Positions 45,111 through 55,420 of a stretch of 64,000 nucleotides of DNA are shown here, piece after piece. The DNA is taken from assembly GCA_025917655.1 (NCBI GenBank), contig CP084614.1, forward strand, positions 558,001 to 622,000, in the 5' to 3' direction. Within the stretch, counting starts at the first letter, position 1. Each line of letters opens with the position of its first letter. The notes below the pieces were generated by a model that worked only from the letters and a program-made list of their open reading frames with translations, had not been told where the DNA came from and made no database searches. Both the position numbers and the translations under genes were made by a program. The DNA comes from Chlorella sorokiniana (Eukaryota > Chlorophyta > Trebouxiophyceae > Chlorellales > Chlorellaceae).

Positions 45111-47928
45111 TCAGCGGCGGTCGCGCTGCGCTCGCTGGTCCAGCCACCATTGCGGCGGCTGCTCGATCGGCTGCGGCTCCCGCGCCGACGGCTGCTTCTG
45201 CTGCTGCTGCTGCTGCTGCTGGCGGTCTCGCGTGCGCCGCTCCAGCCGCGCCTCAAAGTTCTCCGCCTCCACGTCCACCGGCTGAGCCTCCAGCGGGCGG
45301 TCGGAGCGGTACACAACGTCCCGCTCCTGCACCACATTGCGTACCGCCGCCCGCTGAGCCCCCGCCAGCTTGCGCGCTGCAGCTGCGGGTCGGGCGGGCC
45401 AGCAGGCGCGCGGCCTCCTCCCGAGCCGCGTTGCGAGCGTCGATGGCGACGTTGGCGGCGCCGTTGCGCAGCCAGCGCACCGCCGGGATGGCGAAGAAGG
45501 CGGCGGCGTAGGCCTGCAGCCAGGGCATCAAGCCCAGCACGCCCAGCAGGCCGTTCCGCGCCAGCGCCAGCCGGTTCACTGGGTCGCCCAGGGCAAAGGT
45601 AAGGGCCGCGACGCCCGCCAGGTTCAGCGCGCCCAGCGCCACCGCCGCCAGCCGCTGGCCGGGCGACGCCGCCGTCAGCTGCCAGCGCTGCTCTCGCGCC
45701 AGCGGGCACGCGGCGGCGGCGGCGCAGCCGCCTGCGGGGAGCAGCGGGACAGCGATGGTGCGAAGTCGGTGCGCGTGTTCATGCTGCCGCTAGCACAGCC
45801 ATCAAAACGACCAACTGCTGCTGCAACGCGCTCTCTTCCACCACACTCTGGAGGGTCGTCCCGAACCCCCTTCCCTCCTGACAGGCAGAGCTGAAGCGGC
45901 ACGCACGCCTCTTGGCTGTTCCCACACGCCGCTCACCACACAAGCATACACGGTAGGGCACCCGGACTCCCCTCTTCCCCGCCCCCGGGCACACGCTCGC
46001 GCTCCCCACCACCCGCCCTCACCCCGGCCGTGGTCTGCAGGTCGGGGAAGGAGTACACGATGTCGCCCCGCTCGTCCACTTGGGGGCTGCCGTTGAAGCG
46101 CGCCAGCACCGGCAGCATGAAGGATTCGTCCACTGCGGCAGAAGAAGAGAGGGAAATGTTTGGGGGGTGATCTCGCTGGGGAGGTGCGGGGGCGACGGTG
46201 CAGGGGCTTGCGGGCTGAAAGCAGGACGGCCGGGACTTGGCCGACAGGTTGGAAGACAGTTGTAAGGCACAACTGCTGGGGAGGGGCGAGCGGGTGGAAG
46301 CAGCGGGGATGTCGTCGCAGCGAGAAGCGCACCCGTGATCCGGCTGCGGTCGGAGCTCAGCTGGCCGGGGGTCAAATCCAGGAACGGCGCCAGCTCCTCG
46401 GCCACTACGGTACCGCCACGGGAGGCAATGTACCGCCCAATCTGCGGCACAGGGAGCAGGATGAGGCGGGGCAGTTGGAGCAGGGAGGCAAGGAGTGCTG
46501 AGCGGATTGCCCAGTGCTGCAGAACTTGTTATCCTTAACGAGGAACCGAGCTCTGGTTGGGCCGGCAGAAGGGGGCAGGGTTGCACGAGGCGCTGCTCTC
46601 TTCTGCCCTGGCTGATGCAGGGGGAGGAAGGTAGCAGGCGAGGGCGACGCTGCCGACATGGAAAGCAAGGCGAGGCGGGTTGTGCAGCCGCCGCGTCACG
46701 GCCAGCAGCAAGCAGGCAGCCGGGCGGGCAGCGTGGGCGGCTCGGCGGCGCACCGCCTGCCAGCGCTGCTTGTCAAAGTCGGCGTTGGGGTCGCCATCGC
46801 CAAACACCCAGGAGAAGATGGCCTCCAAGAAGTTCATGCCCTCGCCGCCGCGCTGCGCCGCCAGCCGCTCACGCCGGTTGCGGTACCAGAAGGGGTCCCA
46901 GTACCAGAGCAGGTCTGTGAGGTCAAAGTAGAAGCGGGGCCGCCGCTGTAGTAGCCGCCGCCGCCGCCGCGCCCGCGCCCGTTGCTGTCGTCGCGGCTGC
47001 TGCTGGCGAGCACGGTGAGGGCGGTGAAGACGACGGCGACGGACGCGAGGAGGGCGGTGCCGAAGGCGACGCGGGCCAGATACTCGGCCCCCGCCTTCAA
47101 GCCTACAGGTAACAAGGGCAAAAGGCTGGTTCAGTGCATGTTGGAGCCCCAGAAAGCTTGCAAGGCAGTGAAGCAGTTGCTTGGAGGAGCAAGGAAAAGG
47201 GGACAGGTAGGGGTGGGGAGCCGGGGGTGCAGACCCGCTCTCGGCTGCTGCCGCGCACCTGCAGCCGCCGGCTCGAGCCGCAGCAGCAGCGACTTGGAGG
47301 CGATGGCCTCCTGGAAGCCAGGGGCGAAGGCGTAGACGACGTCGCCCGCCTGCGAGACCTGCAGCGTGGCCTGGCTGTCGGCCGCCAGCGCTCGCACCGC
47401 CTCCTCCGCTTGCTCCAGCCGCAGGCCGGCGCCGCTGGCAACGTCGCCTGCGGCAAGATGGGTGCCGCACGGAATCATGGGTAAATCGAAAGGGCGGCAA
47501 GTGTCCAGGAAGAAAGAAAGAGCCAGCTGCTCGCAGAAGCGGAGAACATAAAGCGGCAGCGAGGGCTCACCTATCGTGACGCGGCCGCCACGCTGCTTGA
47601 TGGCACGCGCCGCCCGCTGCCGCACGTCAGGGTCCAGCTTGGGGCTCAACAAGTCGCCCTTGCCAGCCACATTGTCCAGCAGCAGCTCCACGGTGCCCCG
47701 CTGCGCAGCGGCAGCGACGCGCAGGCGGGCGGAGCGACCGCTGCCGCTTTGGAGCGCCGCCCGCTGCGTCGCTCCGCCTGCTGGGCGGTGGGGGAGCGGC
47801 GTGGCGATCCTGCTGGCCAGCAAGCTGCATCTGTTGCTAGTGGGAGCGGCCCAGCTCTTGCCAAGCCGGAAAGGCGCGTGAAGCACTACCCGGCCGGCCG
47901 TGGGCGCTTCCCGCGCCACAGGATGCAT
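45111..47928 (-). CDS. At5g03900-like chloroplast membrane protein, copy B
   Basis: Paralog of 37756-40476 with the same exon structure. ATG 47928 opens a transit-like sequence (FRLGKSWAAPTSNRCSLLAS), then LLDNVAGKGDLLSPKLDPDV...GRVTIG. Later blocks are DVASGAGLRLEQAEEAVRAL, the span FGTALLASVAVVFTALTVL, LLWYWDPFWYRNRRERLAAQ, MNFLEAIFSWVFGDGDPNAD, GRYIASRGGTVVAEELAPFL, FMLPVLARFNGSPQVDERGD and GVLGLMPWLQAYAAAFFAIP. The expected tail (NFEARLERRTRDRQQQ..., ending QPPQWWLDQRAQRDRR) stops at 45113-45111. One base is missing at 46936-46939. At 45371-45397 copy B differs from copy A by plus 2 and minus 1 bases, a net shift that a single homopolymer error does not cure. This copy may be damaged near its C terminus or may contain two reading errors. 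Confidence 0.75.
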
Positions 47929-48230
47929 CGAAGCAAATCACGCCGTTGTAGGATATGCCAACGAGGGTGTAGCTGAGCTTGCGGACTGGGGACTCTTCAA
48001 AGAACCATCGGCGGGCAGGCGAAACGCGCCAAAGCAGCTGCTCAGATCTCGCGAAAGAGGCTCGCTGTTGCAGCAGAGATCGCGAGTCCTGCAAAGGAGC
48101 ATTGCAGCATTGCCCTCCCGTGCTGGGCCTTTGACGCAGCAGGCCATTGGAATGCAGGAGCGCCTGAAGGCCACTGCGACTCCTATTCCACTGGACGTTT
48201 TGTGCAATACTGCCAGTAACCTACCAGATC

Positions 48231-48941
48231 ATGTTGACCAGCACAGCAGCCTTCTTCGGCACTTCAACCGCCATCACAGGAGTCATCACCGTGACCAGGC
48301 CCAGAACGCTCTTTGCAGGGCGCTGCGCTCCTCTTCAGGCATGTTGAGCCGTTTGTGGTCGTCATTGACGCGTATATGCCATGGGTTAGCGTGGTGGACC
48401 CGCAGTGTGACATGTGGCCAGAAGGACACGGATGCTTAGCCCTTTCAACTCGTCCCCATATCGCTAAAACATACGGCTTGGGGTTGTGCGTCATGAATGC
48501 AGGCGCGCAAGCAGCAATTGATGGCACAGGTGCACCGTAGCTTTCATTCTGCCGCTGCACGAGCGCCCTGGCACTGCTGCCGCTGCCGCTGCGTTTCGAC
48601 AGAACGTGCACAACACTGGCAATGCTAACAATTTTTATCAAGCGCAGGTCGGCAATGAAGCAGCCACTGCGTCCTTACCCAACCTGGCGGGGGTTCCAGA
48701 GGTGTATTTGCCAGTGCCGCTGGCTGCACGGGATGCCGCTGCCGCCGCCGAGGCGCCCGTCACAGCCCCCAGCAACATTCCCAGCTGGAGCAGCCTGGCT
48801 GCCGTCACGTTCTACGAGCCCCTGTCCAGCGTGGACGATGAGGAAGGCCTGAGCGACCTGGAAGAGACCGTGATGGGGCGGGGTTACGAGGCCGCCGCCT
48901 GCCGGTCAGTGGACGGCAACGAGGCTGCGCAGCTCAGCTGA
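48231..48941 (+). CDS. Small two-exon protein of unknown function
   Basis: Not recognised. Exon 1 (48231-48338) starts MLTSTAAFFGTSTAITGVIT and is Thr/Ala/Arg-rich, like a targeting peptide. It ends at CAG followed by a GC donor (GCATGT). Exon 2 (48648-48941) follows GCAG in phase 0 and reads VGNEAATASLPNLAGVPEVY, SWSSLAAVTFYEPLSSVDDE, then an acidic stretch and a stop. Total about 133 residues. Support is the phase match and the natural composition of exon 2; the GC donor makes the join less certain. The gene lies just outside the duplication. Confidence 0.4.
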
Positions 48942-49918
48942 GTGAGCCGCCAGGTCAGCATGGCACAGCTGTGCACAGCCCTAGCAGCCCTGATGGCATG
49001 CATGAGTCACACAGCACACCAACACTGGCTGCCAGAAGACAAGAAAACGAATGATGGCTGTACTCCCAGCCTTGTCAGTCCCAGGAAAGCTCTGCTACAT
49101 GCCCTGTTTGCCTGGTGGCCACCCTCTGAAAGCATCCTGTACCTGCGCGCGCGCCCCCCTCCCCCTCTCCCATGTGTTTATGTATCCCTTTTTGGGCCCT
49201 TTACCTTGAATCTGCCCCTGTATCACTATTGCCCTGTTGTTCATGCTACCCAACCCTGCTCCTGATGCCCTGTGCTCACCGCTGCTTTGTAGATCGGTCA
49301 ACAACCGCCTCGCTCACACCTGTGACATGTGCAGTGCAAATGCAGTCGCTGAAACGGCGTGATCAAGCAGCCATGTCCTACACCAACCGCAGCCATGACC
49401 GTCTACGCAGTGCCGCAATGTTGTCCCCCCATCCCCCTCACACCCACAAACAACCGCGCAACACCAAGCGTCCCTTGGCGGCAGCCTCTGCCAACCAGCT
49501 TTCCTGCTGGTGCCACCAGCCCTGAGAAGGACAATGGCTGCCGTCGCAGGCCTACCGCTGTTGCTTGCTGCCGCCCCTGCCACATTTGCGCTCGTTTGCT
49601 CCGCAGGGCTGCCTGCCCGCCATGGGGAGCCCTGCCGCCCCCGGCCTGCCCCTCTCCTCACTGCTCATACTTTTGCTGTTGCCGCATACACAAATCCAAG
49701 CAATCAACACCACACCGTTTGCTGAGTGCTTCTGCCATTGCCTGTCAGTGCAGTGATGCAGGTGGCTATCGCGCCACCCTGGTTGGTTTGACGGCATCGC
49801 TCCCGCCTGCGCCGGGGTGCAGTACATCATCAATATTCGAGGCGGTAGCACAACTTTGTCGGCTCGCACCATCACCTAGTTACTATTTACTTTTCCTGAG
49901 AGCCCCTAAACTTTAGCC
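48942..49918. other. Intergenic region
   Basis: About 980 bp between two plus-strand genes, with pyrimidine-rich stretches and no recognisable coding motif. It contains the 3' UTR of the preceding gene and the promoter of MED22. Confidence 0.35.
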
Positions 49919-50695
49919 ATGGCTACTTCCTCGCTCAAAGACCGCATTCGCAGCGAGTATCAGCAACTCTTGGACAATTTTGCAAACCTTTTGCGATCCT
50001 CGAGGCTTGCAGATGAAGCAGGCGATGCGGGAAGCAGACAGGTGCGAGTTCGGCCGGCTCTTGGGCCCCTCCTGCAGCGTTGTGAAGCTCCCTATTTTCC
50101 AAACATGTCCTTGAAGGTCTGAAATTGCTGCCTCTAGCCGGTGGCGGGCACCTGCTGATGCGGAGCCAAAGTGGTGCTGCGGCCTGCCGCCCTGCCTGCT
50201 TCCTGCTTTGCAGGGACGTGTGCCAGGAGAGCTTATGGAAGTCTTTGCAGAAAAGATGCTGCAGGCGTGTCATGCGCTGCTGGGCGTTGTGGCAGAGCTG
50301 AAGCGCAACGCCCTGCTCAATGATGTTGCAGGCCGCAACGCTGAGGTGGGAGGGCGAAATGCAGGGCTGCCCAGCAGAAGCAGGTGGCACTCCACGCCAG
50401 GACAATCCCACTCTCAGCTGCTGTGTGTCAAACATGCGCAGGTGGCTGCCAGCAGCGCTGAAGCAGACACGGAGGCGGCTGCGCTGCAGCTGCGGTTCCA
50501 GCAACTGCGGCAGCGGATTGATGCGGCCATGCAGGTGGGCTACGCTGTGTCACAAATAGCTTCCATTGAATGTTGCTCCAGTATCTGGCCTCGCCGTCAT
50601 TCCTCTTGCTGCAGCTTCTACCTTCAGCGGAGAATGACTCGGAGCAGGTATCCTTTGCACCAACAGATCCACAACCTGTCGCCATGGAAGTGTAG
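49919..50695 (+). CDS. MED22: Mediator complex subunit 22-like protein
   Basis: Head-module subunit of Mediator (RNA polymerase II co-activator), nuclear. Four exons, all phase 0: 49919-50041, 50214-50345, 50442-50534, 50582-50695, giving 153 residues plus a stop, near the length of plant MED22. The N-terminal helix SSLKDRIRSEYQQLLDNFAN...LLRSSRLADE matches the MED22 pattern of a helix followed by the D-N-F signature. Further helices are VPGELMEVFAEKMLQACHAL, GVVAELKRNALLNDVAGRN and LQLRFQQLRQRIDAAMQ. The protein is all-alpha with no other domain. Identification rests on the helical pattern, so MED22 is likely rather than certain; MED11 is the main alternative. Confidence 0.66.
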
Positions 50696-50978
50696 CCTCA
50701 CCAGCAGCATATACTGTCTATGAGCATTGAGAAACAATGGCCAGCAGTCGCGCTGTTAGAGAGGCTCAATGCTACAGAGATGTGTATGTATAAAGAAAGC
50801 TGGGAAACCTGTCAAGTTGCAGTTCGAAGGGAAGAGAAGGGTAGTGGGTTGACATGGGGTCAAGAGTGGCTTGCTCTGCCTTGAAATGATTGAATGTAGA
50901 AAAGGTAAATCGGCAGAAAACTATGAAGCACACAAACAGCCGCTCAAGTTCTTGATGAAGACAGCCGCCTTCATCACG

Positions 50979-51868
50979 TCACCGCTCATGGACGGCTGCC
51001 TGGGCAGCAGCTTGTCGCACCTGCAGTCCAAAACTCTCGGGTCAGCAGCTGTCATGGTAAGCATGCATTTGAGCCGCCAGAACTGGTGGGCAACACGCTC
51101 AGCCGCGGGCTTGCTTGGCAATCGATGGCGGCTTTGCCTCAGAAAAACGCATCCAAGGCCGCCGCAAACCTGAGCCACCCGCTCTTTGTCCCAATGCGAG
51201 CTACGCCAGCGAATCATGAGGCCGCCATCAGTGACAAAGGTGTCCTCCTGATGGCTCCAGAAGTATGCGATTGTGCCTGCGAAAGCGAAAGCGGCAGAGA
51301 CGTCGGGGCTGTGGCTCCCGCCCCTTTGGAGGAGGAACCGCTCCACTGCCGGTTCCGAGGCCTGCAAACTGCTTGCCGCTTGGCGAACAGAACTTCAAGG
51401 CCCCAGTACAGTCTTGTGCACTCACCTAGGCTGCAGCCGAAAGCGAAGCCCAAGATGTTCTGAGCGGCGGCCAGGAACGGCATGCTTTGGGACATGGACT
51501 TGTAAAATTCCACTGTAAGACGCAAGAAATGCATTCAATAGAGTAGGAAACATTCCGGGTTTACACAAGAACAGCTTCTTCGCGCCCGCACGTCTCCACT
51601 GCGTGTCTCTCTTCATAAGTGAGCAGGTTCCTGAGGAAGTTGCATGATAACCTTGCGGCCTCATGGTAACACATGCGCAAGATCCGAGGATGCTTATATG
51701 CTGAAGGGAATGCCAGCAGTGCCTGCCTGCCGCCCGCCGCCAGAGGCGCCGTTGGGCGTGTCTGGCCGAAGTAAGATGATAAAAGCATGCCACCCAGCTT
51801 TCAGGTCGACCAGTGCTTAATTCTGAAAACAACGCCTTATCCCGTACCAGCCTACTGATACGCTTCAT
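50979..51868 (-). CDS. Small single-span membrane protein of unknown function
   Basis: Not recognised. ATG 51868 begins MKRISRLVRDKALFSELST. An intron leads in phase to AYKHPRILRMCYHEAARLSC and NFLRNLLTYEERHAVETCG. A further exon (about 51510-51430) encodes FYKSMSQSMPFLAAAQNILG and GFAFGCSLG, joined through a split Gly codon to GTIAYFWSHQEDTFVTDGGL and RWRSSHWDKERVAQ. The last exon reads VRQAAAQAAVHER and stops at 50981-50979. The hydrophobic stretch across the third junction is a likely membrane span. One junction (after EEAVLV) is off phase by one base, either a slip or a different donor. Confidence 0.5.
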
Positions 51869-52751
51869 GCTTTTCTGCTTGCCATGCAGCTGTCCCCGCA
51901 CAGGCTGCTGGCATTATATCTGTGCCGGCTGGCAGGGAGCTTTGAAAATGTTACACTGTGCACATCGATGCTCTAGTTGGTGGGCATGAACAGGAGGATG
52001 GTATGTGCATGCGAGCAGACTGTAGGGCAGAAATGGACCATGACAGCCGGGAGGAAAGGGGTGGAGGTGGCGTGGGGGTGGGTGCTGGCCTAGGAAGGAT
52101 ACCTAGCTACATGGCACAATGGCTGGACAGAGATGAGGATGATCTGGATCTACGTGCTGAGACGCTGCAGTCCGCAAGGGCGGCACAAGTGAGGACTAAT
52201 CAAGACGAATCAGAAGGGAGGGGCTCCCTTCAAAGCCATGCGTAACCAGGGCTGCCTTGCCACTGCCGGGAGGGCACTCAATCTGGTGGCCCGGCAGCGG
52301 CAAGGCCCTGTGCACGAGGGATCAGTAATGCCACGAATCATGAAAGCTCAAACACAAAGACAGAGACTGCACACGAAGGGCGAGTGGGGTCCTGGCGTGG
52401 TGCTGGGTGCAGGCAAGTTGTGGGACAAGTGCCCGGGAGTATCGTCGGCGTCGGCAAGCCAAGGAAGAGATAATGCAGCGCACAAGAAAAGATGCATTAA
52501 CGATCGTCCAGTGAGCGAAATGGGCACAGGCAGAAGTGAAGTGGACCTGGGCAGCAGGCTGAGGCCCAGGCTGCTAGTTGAAAACAGCGCCGGGCAGAGT
52601 TGCCGCGGCGTGCCAGGGGTTGGGTTTTCCATTGGGTACCCTCTCAACTCGTTGATGAAAAGCCACAGCAGGCGCGACCATCTGGCAGCGCCCGGTCAGG
52701 GCTTGCGGCAGCGCCGGAAGCGCAATGCTGGTCTGGCAAGCACCGCGCAGG
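51869..52751. other. Intergenic region
   Basis: About 880 bp between two minus-strand genes, purine-rich on the plus strand. No motif was recognised. It should contain the promoter of the small membrane protein gene and the 3' UTR of the wall-protein gene. Confidence 0.35.
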
Positions 52752-54142
52752 CTACCGCCGGTGGTGGTCGCCGTAGTAGCCGCCGTGCAGCAGGGAGCGG
52801 CCGAGGAGGCGTCTGCGCTGCCCACGCTCAGCACGCGGCGGTGGCTGCCATAGTAGCCGCCGTGGTGGTGGCCAGCGTGCAGCAGGGCACGGTGGCTGCC
52901 GCCGTAGTAGCCGCCGGTGTGGCTGTGGCCATCGTGGAGGAGGGAGCGGCGGTGGTGGCTGCCGCCGTAGTACCCGCCGTGGTGGCTGTGGCCGTCATGG
53001 AGGAGGGAGCGGCGGTGGTGGCTGTCGCCGTAGTACCCGCCGTGGTGGCTGTGGCCGTCGTGGAGGAGGGAGCGGCGGTGGTGGCTGCCGCCGTAGTACC
53101 CGCCATGGTGGCTGTGGCCGTCGTGGAGGAGGGAGCGGCGGTGGTGGCTGTCGCCGTAGTAGCCGCCATGGTGGCTGTGGCCGTCGTGGAGGAGGGAGCG
53201 GCGATGGTGGCTGTCGCCGTAGTACCCGCCGTGGTGGCTGTGGCCGTTGTGGAGGAGGGAGCGGCGATGGTGGCTGTCGCCGTAGTACCCGCCGTGGTGG
53301 CTGTGGCCGTCGTGGAGGAGGGAGCGGCGATGGTGGCTGTCGCCGTAGTACCCGCCATGGTGGCTGTGGCCGTCGTGGAGGAGGGAGCGGCGATGGTGGC
53401 TGTCGCCGTAGTACCCGCCGTGGTGGCTGTGGCCGTCGTGGAGGAGGGAGCGGCGGTGGTGGCTGTCGCCGTAGTACCCGCCATGGTGGCTGTGGCCGTC
53501 GTGGAGGAGGGAGCGGCGGTGATGGCTGTCGCCGTAGTACCCGCCGTGGTGGCTGTGGCCGTCATGGAGGAGGGAGCGGCGGTGATGGCTGTCGCCGTAG
53601 TACCCGCCGTGGTGGCTGTGGCCGTCGTGGAGGAGGGAGCGGCGGTGGTGGCTGTCGCCGTAGTAGCCGCCGTGGCGGCTGTGCCCTTCGTGCAGCAGCT
53701 CGCGGCTGCGGGCCAGGCGGTGGGGCAGCGGCACAGCCGAGGCGTCCAGAAGGCGGTGGGTGGCAAAGGCCAGCGGCTCCGCCGCGCCCTCCGCACCCGC
53801 CAGACGGCGGCGGTGGGCGGATGGGCCGTAGTAGCCGCCGTGGTGGTGGCCGTCGTGCAGCAGCGAGCGCACAAAGGGCGCCTGCTGCAGGCGGCGGTGG
53901 GAGCCGCCGTAGTAGGGGCGGGGGCCCTGCAGGACAGCGCAGCGAGGGACTCGTGAGTGGCCAGGCAGGGGATGCAGGAGCCAGCGGCCACGCGTGGAAC
54001 AACGCCTGAAGTGAGCAACCAGCGGCTGTCGCATGCACGTCGTATGCACGGAGCGCGAGCCCGCTGCTTGGCAATCGTTCAGCCAGATCAGGCCAGGGGC
54101 TCACCGGGCTAGGGCTGGGCACCGGCCGTGGGGAGGGGGACG

Positions 54143-54173
<31 letters not shown>

Positions 54174-55420
54174 GGACGGTGAGGGGGACGGTGAGGGAGA
54201 CGGCGAGGGTGAGGGGGATGGAGAGGGGGAGGGGGACGGGCTCGGCACCGGTGAGGGCGGGGACGCGGGGGAGGGGCTGGGGAGGGGGAGGGGCTGCTGG
54301 GGGCGCAGGCGTGCGCTGGTCCACCTGGCCGACGCCAGCGGTGCCATCCGCCAGCTCCAGGGTCCACAGGCAGGAGGGGCCCTCCTGGGCAAACACCGTG
54401 GCGTTGTCGCCGTCCACGATCGTCACGCCCTGCTGGCACAGGTCCGACAGCGCCAGCGGGCCGGTGGCGCCTGGGGGTTGTACGCCGACAGCGACAGAAT
54501 CTCGCAGCTCTCGCCCTGGGAGGGGCTGGAGGCCCCCAGCGACAGCAGCTCGGCGCCGGAGACAAACCAGCCGGGGCCGGCGCCGGCGCAGCCGGCCACA
54601 GAGGCGCCCTTGGGGGTGGCCGCCCTGATGTAGGTGGCCGGCGCCTCCAGGAAATCGTCAGTCAGGCGCAGCCGCAGCGTCTTGAGCGGCTGGCACAGCG
54701 GGTCAGATGCATCACACACCGTGGAACAGACCTGCAATCCGGAAAAGGGGGAGGGAGAGGCGGGAGGGCAGCGGGGTTGAGCGAGCGGTGGCTGGGGTGT
54801 ACGAGCAGAGGGGGCCCCGCCGTCTGACCGGCTGTCAGGGGGCCCGGGGCACGCCAGCGGGAGTGCACCCTCTTTCCCGCCCTGACCAGAACAACAGGCA
54901 AGCAGGCTGCACTGGCCCTGCCGCGCAAATTGGTGAAGGCAGCAGGAGCGCGTGCCTTGAAGCGGAAGGTGGTGGTCGCTTGGTCGCCGGTGGTGGTGTA
55001 GTCAACGGTGAAGGGGAAGTCGGTGGCGGGGCCGCCGTAGGCCTCCCCCGCAGTTGGTGGCCACGCACTCCGACTCAGCGGCGCAGGCTGCCACAGCCTG
55101 CGCGCCCGCGAGCAGCGCGAGACTCGCCAACAGAGCGAGCTGCAGGGGGAAGGAAGGGAGCCGGGCGGTGAGGGCTGGCAGCCGAGTTGCAGAAACAAAC
55201 TCGGGGCGGTGCGCACGGAAAGCAGTGGAAGGGCCTGATGATAGTGATGATAGTGCTAAAGAGGTAGTGGGCAGGCAAGGCGTGGTCGCATCGCGAGGCG
55301 TGCATCTGAACATGCCGGAGCCCAGGAGGGCAGGCCCACCGCCCAGCGCTGCTTGCATTGGTCAATGACGTTAGGAATTCAACGAAAGGGCGCTCCGCTC
55401 ACCGTTGGCCCGACCTTCAT
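52752..55420 (-). CDS. Secreted Hyp-rich-type glycoprotein with SP repeat and His/Gly/Tyr repeats
   Basis: Probably a cell-wall or extracellular-matrix protein. The first exon is tiny (55420-55403, MKVGPT). Exon 2 (55139-54956) completes a signal peptide (LALLASLALLAGAQAVAAC) and gives SECVATNCGG, then FPFTVDYTTTGDQATTTFRF. It ends at a GC donor. Exon 3 (from 54731) carries a Cys-containing globular domain (VCSTVCDASDPLCQPLKTLR, GVTIVDGDNATVFAQEGPS) followed by a long Ser-Pro repeat. The last exon starts GPRPYYGGSHRRLQQAPFVR and contains about 12 copies of a 21-residue unit, HHGGYYGDSHHRRSLL plus HDGHS. It ends YYGDHHRR at TAG 52754-52752. Single bases are missing at 55045-55049, 54473-54477 and 52821-52823, and twice near 54280-54310. 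The His-rich array could bind metal; this is inference. Confidence 0.72.
52900..53695. repeat. 63-bp coding minisatellite, about 12 units
   Basis: Units repeat every 63 bp exactly (the GTGGAGGAGGGAGCGG block recurs from 52934 to 53627), so each adds 21 residues in frame. Units are nearly identical, with a few recurring variants (GCGGTG or GCGATG; CCGTGG or CCATGG; one GCTGCC for GCTGTC). More degenerate units flank the array on both sides. Confidence 0.95.
54125..54245. repeat. Low-complexity Ser-Pro coding repeat
   Basis: On the minus strand, hexamer-like CCCTCACCCTCAC/CCGTCCCC repeats encode (Ser-Pro)n of roughly 20 pairs, the kind of module that is hydroxylated and arabinosylated in plant and algal wall proteins. 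The repeat hides small indels because other frames stay open. Confidence 0.8.

Larger units (their letters stand above)
40677..48105. repeat. Tandem segmental duplication, unit B (about 7.4 kb)
   Basis: Unit B begins directly after unit A with the same GTCGGTC point inside SIMPL exon 1 and ends near 48105 with the same CCTGCAAA-GAGCA sequence that ends unit A. It holds a broken SIMPL (+), an intact HGLS (-) and an At5g03900-like gene (-). Compared with unit A it lacks about 1.0 kb of SIMPL (unit A 35582-36584), joined at a CTG-rich point near 41230. Confidence 0.85.

Noticed and set aside
52900-53695. CRISPR-like array
   Set aside because: Units are contiguous with no unique spacers, and the array is coding; it is a minisatellite.
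52238-53956. A 572-codon plus-strand open frame, Val/Ala-rich
   Set aside because: It is the antisense of the 63-bp repeat array. The repeat unit is a multiple of three, so antisense frames stay open. The minus strand has the signal peptide, splice sites and SP module.
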